A DNA stretch of 36,760 bases from a virus: positions 1 to 36,760 of the IMG/VR virus record IMGVR_UViG_3300002143_000233; one strand, 5' to 3'. The position numbers and the translations under genes were made by a program. Every line of letters begins with the position of its first letter. The stretch's first letter is position 1. This document shows, one piece after another, positions 31,192-36,760 of the stretch. Under the pieces are notes generated by a model. The model had not been told where the DNA came from, did not search any database, and saw only the letters and a program-made list of their open reading frames with translations.

Positions 31192-32139
31192 TTAAATCAT
31201 TGATTTGATTTGTTCGTAAGCGTGTTGTCTACTTTCTAAATTTGAAAACCCAATAATTTTTTTTGAAATTAAATTTCGCTTGATTCTTTTAATCAGCCAA
31301 TTTTTAATTTCTGTTAATTCTTTGGTTAATTCGTAATCATCATTCATCTTCAGAAGAGTAAAGAAATCATGAGGATCAAGCCAGCAATAGCCAGACATGT
31401 AATCGTTTTCCTTATATGCATCTGGCATTCCTTTTACGATGCAACATTCGCAAAAATGTAAAATCAGTTTAATCCAATTCCTCATATCATCTGAATTGTT
31501 GCAGCAATCATTGTCCATTATTCTGAATTCTATTGTGTCTCTTCTTTTGTTTTTTTTATGATAAGTATTCAAGCTGTAATATTTGACTACTCCGAAAAGA
31601 TTCATTAATTCATTTAATGTATAGAAGCTATAATTTACTTTAAACATTTTGTTCATACTTACAAACATACAATAGGAATTTAACTTTCTGCAATCCATCA
31701 CAGAATCAAAAAAAATCGGTTCGCATTTGATCCACCAAGTTAAAATGCTCAGTAATTTTTTATCTGTCATATCAGAAACATCAACATGAACATGTACAGA
31801 GCATCTTTTATCGGCAGAAAAATTGTTTTTATCAATCAAGTCAACAACATCACAAACTTTTTCTATGCCATGTGTTCCTTTGAGTACTGGGGATACAATT
31901 TCTATTCCGCAGCTACTATCGGGTTTAACACCCCAATTAGAATTATTGTGATCATTTTGCCATTTGGTTACAACTACATTTGTGCAAAGAGTCTTGCTTA
32001 TTTTACAGGCAACTTCTTCGATTCCTTTTGGCGAAAGTTTATCGTTTAGTGGTTTGTTCAATAAGTCGAAAGCGTTTAATTCGATTTCTACGCCAAAACG
32101 CCTATTACTTTTATAATTTGAAATTTCTTTAGAGTCCAT
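31192..32139 (-). CDS. Amidoligase-family (glutamine-synthetase-fold) enzyme
   Basis: Predicted ATP-dependent enzyme joining a carboxylate to an amine. 315 residues with the family's conserved points: 'RRFGVEIELNAF' (13-24), 'WGVKPDSSCGIEIVSPVLKG' (69-88), 'CSVHVHVDVSD' (113-123) and 'RRDTIEFRIMDND' (199-211). These match the phage-type amidoligase_2 family, for which peptide or cell-wall amino-acid ligation has been proposed but rarely shown. No gamma-glutamyl cyclotransferase partner, often found beside such genes, is visible here. It is Cys-rich (about 14), unusual for the family as I know it. Upstream lie about 130 AT-rich bases and the divergent gene at 32269. Confidence 0.8.
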   Translation of the reverse strand: MDSKEISNYKSNRRFGVEIELNAFDLLNKPLNDKLSPKGIEEVACKISKTLCTNVVVTKWQNDHNNSNWGVKPDSSCGIEIVSPVLKGTHGIEKVCDVVDLIDKNNFSADKRCSVHVHVDVSDMTDKKLLSILTWWIKCEPIFFDSVMDCRKLNSYCMFVSMNKMFKVNYSFYTLNELMNLFGVVKYYSLNTYHKKNKRRDTIEFRIMDNDCCNNSDDMRNWIKLILHFCECCIVKGMPDAYKENDYMSGYCWLDPHDFFTLLKMNDDYELTKELTEIKNWLIKRIKRNLISKKIIGFSNLESRQHAYEQIKSMI

Positions 32140-32268
32140 AACACCTGATTTTTATGATATATATATCATACATTTTAAATGTGTAAAAACCAAAAAATAC
32201 GGTTGTGGAATTTATATATACATTGTTATTTGTCAAAATTCATCTCACTCTTAATAAGAGGTTTTGCC

Positions 32269-32568
32269 ATGAGTATAAATAAAATACAGTCTGGTATTAT
32301 AGAGCATCTTTTAAAACATGGACAAGTTAGTCTTTTACTTCCCGATGGAATGGAGCTAGAAATAGGAATAACCCAAGAAGAACAGGACGGCAAATTAGTC
32401 AAAAAGAAAGACTATTGCTGGGTTATAGCGTCTCATAATGGAAGATCCACAAGTATCGATCCATATAATATGGGATTAAGATTTTATCAGGATGATAATT
32501 CAATCATATTAGAAGATAATTTTTTAGATTTTAATGGCGAAAAAATAAAAAGACTAGATGTTGTTTGA
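32269..32568 (+). CDS. Small hypothetical protein
   Basis: 99 residues, unrecognised. The start at 32269 is chosen for AAGAGG eight bases upstream; a longer frame from 32179 has an unlikely N-terminus. The protein looks like a small beta-rich domain ('GQVSLLLPDGMELEIGITQE', 'KKDYCWVIASHNGRSTSID', 'GLRFYQDDNSIILEDNFLD'). The ribosome site can pair with CTCTT just upstream (CTCTT-AAT-AAGAG), another small Shine-Dalgarno hairpin. It stands alone between the amidoligase and the next small gene. Confidence 0.7.
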   Translation: MSINKIQSGIIEHLLKHGQVSLLLPDGMELEIGITQEEQDGKLVKKKDYCWVIASHNGRSTSIDPYNMGLRFYQDDNSIILEDNFLDFNGEKIKRLDVV

Positions 32569-32612
32569 TTTGTTTTTTTGTTAAATCTATAATTTATTAG
32601 TGTTTTTTAGTA

Positions 32613-32632
32613 TATCTTTTTTATAAAAGATA
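32613..32632 (+). terminator. AT-rich hairpin after a small gene
   Basis: TATCTTTT (32613-32620) pairs with AAAAGATA (32625-32632), loop TTAT. It lies in the 93 bases between two small genes. Weakly stable; could be a minor terminator or chance in AT-rich DNA. Confidence 0.3.
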
Positions 32633-32661
32633 ATATTTCATTTATTTCGAGGCTCATTTTT

Positions 32662-32910
32662 ATGAAGAGACCGGAAATTTATTTGCGTGAATATTGTTCT
32701 AGATTAACGGATGATCAATTAAATATGTTGGCGACAAAATTGTTTAATAGACAATCTGGCGATGTTGCTGATGTTTTAAACTTTATGGGATCAGTAAAAG
32801 AAATAGACAAATGGTTTGTTTCTTCGACTACTGCTTGGGAATTATATGATATGTTAGATTTAGCTTTAAATGTTTCAAAAAGAGAATGCGACAAAAGATT
32901 TTCTAAATAA
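32662..32910 (+). CDS. Small helical hypothetical protein
   Basis: 82 residues, unrecognised. All-helical pattern ('PEIYLREYCSRLTDDQLNML', 'DVADVLNFMGSVKEIDKWFV', 'WELYDMLDLALNVSKRECD'). CGAGG lies ten bases before the ATG. It precedes the gene at 32924 by 13 bases and probably shares its transcript. No motif that would indicate function. Confidence 0.68.
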   Translation: MKRPEIYLREYCSRLTDDQLNMLATKLFNRQSGDVADVLNFMGSVKEIDKWFVSSTTAWELYDMLDLALNVSKRECDKRFSK

Positions 32911-32923
32911 TTAGGTTTATACC

Positions 32924-33787
32924 TTGCAGAAACATAAATTATATTTCAGATCGGTTTATGGCAACGCAAATATAAAGAAAATTAAAGTTGAATTTCCCGG
33001 ATGGGCTGGGGATAGCAAAAATCATTCAGACGGAGCTACCCCTCAGCCATGGCATTGTGTGCCTTTTTTAGAAGCATCGACATATGGTTTGGAATTAATA
33101 TATCCTTTCAATTCCGAAGCTATAATCAGGACTGTAGATAAAAAAATCCAAGTAGACCCGTCAAACAATAAAAGCTGGGAAGAGGAAGAGATTCCTTTTA
33201 ATTGTCCACGACCAGCTTTTATGCAATTTGCACCGGGTCATTTTGGCATGTCTTCGTGTCTTGAAATAGTGCCACCAAAAGATCATGTGATAAGAATTGA
33301 GCCACACCCTGCTTTTTTTACCGATAACTCTGGAACATTTCCTTGTTTAGTTACTGGTCATTTGCAAGGTGATTGGTGGCCCAAAGTTTTTTTTGTGGTT
33401 TTCAAATCGCCTTTGCCAAATCAAGAGTTGCATTTTAAAAAGAATATGCCTTATGGGAAAATCATATTTGTGCCTAAAAAAGTCGAGTACGAAATAGAAG
33501 ACATGCCAAACTCTTTGATCTCGAAGCGCATGAAAAGAGACGAATTTATAAATTCTTTGGTTAAGAAATTAACTACAAATAGGTGGCTTGATTATCTTGG
33601 TAATAGTTTCGATAACAAGTATCGAATTCTTTCTAATATTGTGACTAAATATGGAGAAGAAGGTCTTGATGACATTCTATCTAAACTTTATAATCAATCC
33701 TTTGGTAAGGCTATCACCATGTTTCGTCCAATCCTAAAAACAAGAAAAAATAATGTCGAAAATAATACAGATAACAGATCAGAATGA
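32924..33787 (+). CDS. Hypothetical protein with TTG start
   Basis: 287 residues, not firmly recognised. The frame has no ATG near its beginning; TTG at 32924 (after TTAGGTTTATACC) gives a sensible N-terminus. A beta-rich domain with conserved-looking Pro/Gly/Trp positions occupies the first two thirds: 'ATPQPWHCVPFLEASTYGLE', 'RPAFMQFAPGHFGMSS', 'THLQGDWW'-like 'GHLQGDWWPKVFFVVFKSPL' and 'MPYGKIIFVPKKVEYEIEDM'. This recalls DUF6065-type proteins, a low-confidence resemblance. The C-terminus is helical and basic. It overlaps the helicase gene start by 35 bases, so the two are translationally linked. Confidence 0.65.
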   Translation: MQKHKLYFRSVYGNANIKKIKVEFPGWAGDSKNHSDGATPQPWHCVPFLEASTYGLELIYPFNSEAIIRTVDKKIQVDPSNNKSWEEEEIPFNCPRPAFMQFAPGHFGMSSCLEIVPPKDHVIRIEPHPAFFTDNSGTFPCLVTGHLQGDWWPKVFFVVFKSPLPNQELHFKKNMPYGKIIFVPKKVEYEIEDMPNSLISKRMKRDEFINSLVKKLTTNRWLDYLGNSFDNKYRILSNIVTKYGEEGLDDILSKLYNQSFGKAITMFRPILKTRKNNVENNTDNRSE

Positions 33788-35777
33788 AATACTTCCAACA
33801 TCATCTTTTAAATTAGGCAAATGGGATTACGAGTTTTTTAACCCTGTTCAAAGTAGGGTCTGTGAAATATATGAGTCAGACAACAGCAGCATAATAGCAG
33901 CTTCGACATCGTCTGGAAAAACCACCATTGCCGAAATGTATCTCGCACATGAAATCAAGCAACGAAAAGGCAAAGGAATGTTCTTAGTTCCTTTGAAGGC
34001 TCTGGCTCAAGAAAAAATAGATCAATGGTCGAGTCCTAATCATTTTTTTAGTGAATTTAAAATAAGTATATGCACTGGTGATTACAGACTTGATAAATCA
34101 CGCATGAATGAATTGCGTGAGGCCGATCTTATTATTATGACATCTGAAATGTTAAATCATAAAGTAAGAAATGTTGGAAGCGATGAAAATGATTGGCTTA
34201 AATCGGTTGGAACAATAGTCTGTGATGAATCACATTTGCTTACTGTTCCGAACAGAGGAGATCATTTAGAAATAGGATTTATAAATTTTTCTAGAGCTAA
34301 TCCAAATGGAAGATTTGTGTGTCTTTCTGCGACAATGCCAAATGTTGATGAAATTGGCGAGTGGATATCCGAGTCTTTGACTCATAAGCCAACATATGTT
34401 TTAAAATCTCAATATAGACCAGTACCACTTAATATACATTATGAGATTTATGACAATTACTCTAGAACTTATGATTCGTTAGAGCTTGAAAAAGTTAAAC
34501 AAGCACTTAAAATTGTAAGATCACATCCAGAAGATAAATTTTTGATTTTCGCTCACACCAAAAAAACTGGCGAAAAAATGGTTCAAATGTTGAATGCTTA
34601 TAAAATAGATGGAGAATTTCACAATGCAGATTTAACTAAAGAAAAAAGAATAGAGTTGGAAAACAAATTTAGAAACGATAAAAATTTCAAAGTCATAGTA
34701 GCAACATCAACTCTCGCTTGGGGAATTAACGCACCAGCAAGAAGAGTTATCATTCTTGGTATAGAAAGAGCTACCCAAAGAATAGAACCTTATAACATTA
34801 CACAAATGGTAGGCAGAAGCGGAAGATTAGGTATAGACACACAAGGCGATGCGTATGTTTTATTGCCAAGAACTAAATTTACAGAATATAAAAATTATTT
34901 ACAAATACCACAATTAATTAAAAGTCAACTTTTAAATGCATTTGGCACTAAATATAAAACTTTGGCTTTTCATATTACAAGTGAAGTTTGGCATGGAAAT
35001 ATTAAAAATTATAAAGATTTAGAATTGTGGTTTTCAAAATCGTTAGCACATTTTCAAAAAATGAAAATAAATCAAAAGGACTTAGAAGGAACTATTGAAT
35101 TTCTACACAAGAAAAACATTATCAAAATCAATGAAGACGGATCGTATACAGCAACTAAGTTGGCAATGATAAGTTCTAGTTTTTACTTTTCTCCATTCGA
35201 TGTTGCGGACCTTTCCCATAATTTTTACTTTTTGTTTAAAGAAAAAAACTTTGAGAAAAATGATATAAGAATAGCTTTGGCTCTTGGGTATATCGATAGC
35301 AATAAGGCTGGTATAGTATCTAAAAGCGAAGAAGCAGAAATGAATTCGTTTTTCGAAAGTGTTAAGATCATGCCTAATTCTTTTTATTCTGATAAATCTG
35401 CAATAAAAACATCTTATTGTTATTATTGTATGCTTACCGGAAAACGTAATGTGACAATGGCTGGGTATGCTAAAAATTTACAATTTGATTTCGAACGGGT
35501 CGCACAGGTTTTGTATGCAATTTGTAGAGTTACTAAAGATTTTAAAGATAAAAAAGGATTCTTTACGGAGCTAGAAGCAAGAGTTAGATACGGTGTACCT
35601 GCTTATTTGTTGGACCTTTGTAATATTCCAAATATTGGTAAAGTAAGGGCTAAAAAATTATACGACTTTGGAATTAAAAGCAAAGATGACTTCAAGAAAA
35701 CCAACATCGATACATTGGTTAAAATTATAAATTTAAAGAAATCAATTGTCGAAGATGTTTTAAAGTCTTTGGATTAA
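33753..35777 (+). CDS. Hel308/Ski2-like SF2 DNA helicase
   Basis: 674 residues. Walker A 'ASTSSGKT' (50-57), motif Ia 'LVPLKALAQEK', motif II 'VCDESHLL' (157-163, DESH), motif III 'CLSATMPN', motif IV-V 'VIVATSTLAWGINAPARRV', motif VI 'QMVGRSGRLG', then a winged-helix-like and ratchet region, and a C-terminal helix-hairpin-helix 'CNIPNIGKVRAKKLYDFGI' (about 625-643). That order matches Hel308/HelQ enzymes, which unwind lagging-strand forks in archaea and eukaryotes. It is close in size to archaeal Hel308 (about 700). No good Shine-Dalgarno; translation probably depends on the overlapping upstream gene. It ends four bases into the convergent gene. Confidence 0.85.
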   Translation: MSKIIQITDQNEILPTSSFKLGKWDYEFFNPVQSRVCEIYESDNSSIIAASTSSGKTTIAEMYLAHEIKQRKGKGMFLVPLKALAQEKIDQWSSPNHFFSEFKISICTGDYRLDKSRMNELREADLIIMTSEMLNHKVRNVGSDENDWLKSVGTIVCDESHLLTVPNRGDHLEIGFINFSRANPNGRFVCLSATMPNVDEIGEWISESLTHKPTYVLKSQYRPVPLNIHYEIYDNYSRTYDSLELEKVKQALKIVRSHPEDKFLIFAHTKKTGEKMVQMLNAYKIDGEFHNADLTKEKRIELENKFRNDKNFKVIVATSTLAWGINAPARRVIILGIERATQRIEPYNITQMVGRSGRLGIDTQGDAYVLLPRTKFTEYKNYLQIPQLIKSQLLNAFGTKYKTLAFHITSEVWHGNIKNYKDLELWFSKSLAHFQKMKINQKDLEGTIEFLHKKNIIKINEDGSYTATKLAMISSSFYFSPFDVADLSHNFYFLFKEKNFEKNDIRIALALGYIDSNKAGIVSKSEEAEMNSFFESVKIMPNSFYSDKSAIKTSYCYYCMLTGKRNVTMAGYAKNLQFDFERVAQVLYAICRVTKDFKDKKGFFTELEARVRYGVPAYLLDLCNIPNIGKVRAKKLYDFGIKSKDDFKKTNIDTLVKIINLKKSIVEDVLKSLD

Positions 35778-36760
35778 CGTTTCTTAGTTCTTTTCAATCT
35801 TTCTGAAACATTTCTTATTATATGCTCTTTGTTGAAATATACTTTTTTTCTATCGTTTTGCAAATTATTAGTACGGAATATTATTTTGTTTTTAATATTT
35901 TTAAATGGATCTATCGCACCAAATTCAACGCACTCACAACAAGCAAGGGAACAAGGGCAGTTTTCGGGAATACCGTCGACTCCTAATTTTTCTAATCTTT
36001 GAACAACCAAATCATTAGAATTTTCTTTTTTTTCGCCTATGCTTACATCTATCTTTATATAAGATCCGGCTTTTACTTGTGCTACTTCTCCGCTGTTATT
36101 TATATTTATAAATACTTTTTTGTTATAAGGATTCGATTCTACTTCGGCAGTTATAATTGCGTCACATGATGCTTTTATGAATCCGTTTACTGGACATTCC
36201 AAGCAACCATCTTCGGGAACACACACTATCAAAGTCACTATAGCGCAGTCGATAGGACAAGGTATAGATCCTGCTCCCAAATTTACTCCAGCATATAAGT
36301 TTCCATTTTCATCCCATTCTGGCGTACCAAAAGTAAATTTTCCATCTTTACTATAAATTGGATCAAAGCTAAATTCAGGAAATTCATTTATAGATTCTTC
36401 TGATATTTTCCAAATATGCTTTGGTTCTATTTTGTTTTTTATTAATTGTCCGTATTTGCCTGTTTTTTCAACATAACTTTCTGTGTTTATTTTGTTGTTT
36501 TTATTTAATAAAATATTAGCACATGGAATTGGTGGGCATGTTGCTAAATTTTTTCCGCATTTGTATGTGTATCTTATACACTTGCAACAAGTGCTTGGGC
36601 AGCAGCAGCTACAGCTGCATCCGCAAATGCTAATTGGAGTTTTTACTGTACCTTCTGGGCATCCACCACCGCCACCATCACCGCCACCATCACCGCCACC
36701 ATCACCGCCACCATCACCGCCACCATCACCACCACCATCACCACCACCATCACCACCACC
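35774..36760 (-). CDS. Cys-rich protein with Gly-Gly-Gly-Asp repeat; partial, open at the window edge
   Basis: The frame stays open from the stop at 35774 to the right edge (328 codons seen), so the start is outside the window. In order: seven GGGD units and five Gly (36662-36760); a very Cys-rich segment ('ICGCSCSCCCPSTCCKC', about 36561-36620); a polar stretch; a beta-like domain with paired cysteines ('GSIPCPIDCAIVTLIVCVPE', 'GCLECPVNGF', 'CPCSLACCECVEFG'); and a basic C-terminus ('RNVSERLKRTKKR'). The repeat may be a flexible linker, and the cysteines may bind metal or form disulfides. A virion surface or tail-fibre role is plausible; I do not recognise the family. Confidence 0.75.
   Translation of the reverse strand, partial: GGGDGGGDGGGDGGGDGGGDGGGDGGGDGGGGGCPEGTVKTPISICGCSCSCCCPSTCCKCIRYTYKCGKNLATCPPIPCANILLNKNNKINTESYVEKTGKYGQLIKNKIEPKHIWKISEESINEFPEFSFDPIYSKDGKFTFGTPEWDENGNLYAGVNLGAGSIPCPIDCAIVTLIVCVPEDGCLECPVNGFIKASCDAIITAEVESNPYNKKVFININNSGEVAQVKAGSYIKIDVSIGEKKENSNDLVVQRLEKLGVDGIPENCPCSLACCECVEFGAIDPFKNIKNKIIFRTNNLQNDRKKVYFNKEHIIRNVSERLKRTKKR
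36662..36760. repeat. 12-base tandem repeat coding for Gly-Gly-Gly-Asp
   Basis: On the plus strand seven ATC-ACC-(G/A)CC-ACC units are visible. The three nearest the edge have ACC in the middle position and the four inner ones GCC, so the array expanded from at least two variants. The reading frame is kept (12 bases). It continues past the window. Confidence 0.92.

Noticed and set aside
32269-32290. TATAAATA at about 32273 as a late promoter
   Set aside because: It is inside the first codons of a gene that has its own ribosome site, and no gene start follows closely.
36662-36760. CRISPR-like array
   Set aside because: Units are 12 bases, contiguous without spacers, and stay in frame in an open minus-strand gene.

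Overview
The window is an AT-rich, tightly packed piece of a large tailed-phage genome (Caudoviricetes, T4-like or jumbo scale). The main evidence is a T4-type replication and recombination set: gp46/gp47 nuclease-ATPase, Dda-like helicase, UvsW, UvsX, a UvsY-like protein, gp32-like ssDNA-binding protein and a DnaB/gp41-type helicase. These are mixed with a family A DNA polymerase (not the T4 family B type) and a class II (B12-dependent) ribonucleotide reductase interrupted by an intein. I see no tRNA, rRNA, integrase, CRISPR array or IS element. The host cannot be named from the sequence; strong Shine-Dalgarno sites (often ACGAGG or GGAG) fit a bacterial host.

Layout. 1-4964, minus strand: ribonucleotide reductase N-half plus intein start, gp46, gp47 and a Gly/Pro/Met-rich protein. 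5040-7000, plus: a structured leader, a strong terminator, two small genes and Dda. 7022-15920, mixed strands: five glycosyltransferases interleaved with UvsW, a DnaQ-like exonuclease, a thioredoxin-fold protein and small hypotheticals. 15986-17155: a protein with a twin-arginine motif, then about 630 noncoding bases rich in helices, read here as a large structured RNA. 17156-23367, plus: polymerase, a weakly sigma-like protein, replicative helicase, UvsY-like protein, DNA methyltransferase, acetyltransferase and dCMP deaminase, closed by a strong terminator. 23401-27094: sulfotransferase, a probable glycosyltransferase, UDP-galactopyranose mutase and a methyltransferase-like protein. 27109-30701, plus: two unknowns, ssDNA-binding protein and UvsX. 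30738-32139, minus: an unknown and an amidoligase-family enzyme. 32269-35777, plus: three unknowns and a Hel308/Ski2-like helicase. 35774 to the edge, minus: a Cys-rich protein preceded by a Gly-Gly-Gly-Asp repeat, open at the window end.

How it fits together. The replication genes supply nucleotides (reductase, dCMP deaminase), polymerase, helicases, ssDNA-binding protein and recombination-dependent replication. The sugar genes (mutase making UDP-galactofuranose, several transferases, a sulfotransferase) suggest that the phage builds or alters a glycan, on its virion or on the host surface. Several proteins begin with a short 'NFKxFLE'-like segment resembling the T4 capsid-targeting sequence, and some of their starts lie next to TATAAATA-like late-promoter sequences, so they may be packaged internal proteins.

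Most notable: the large structured RNA at about 16555-17060; a pair of similar leader structures (5043-5101 and 28330-28381) that both enclose a Shine-Dalgarno, one in front of the ssDNA-binding protein gene and the other in front of a terminator; further hairpins at the ribosome sites of the polymerase and helicase genes; the intein at the catalytic-cysteine site of the reductase; and the family A polymerase with unusual active-site residues.
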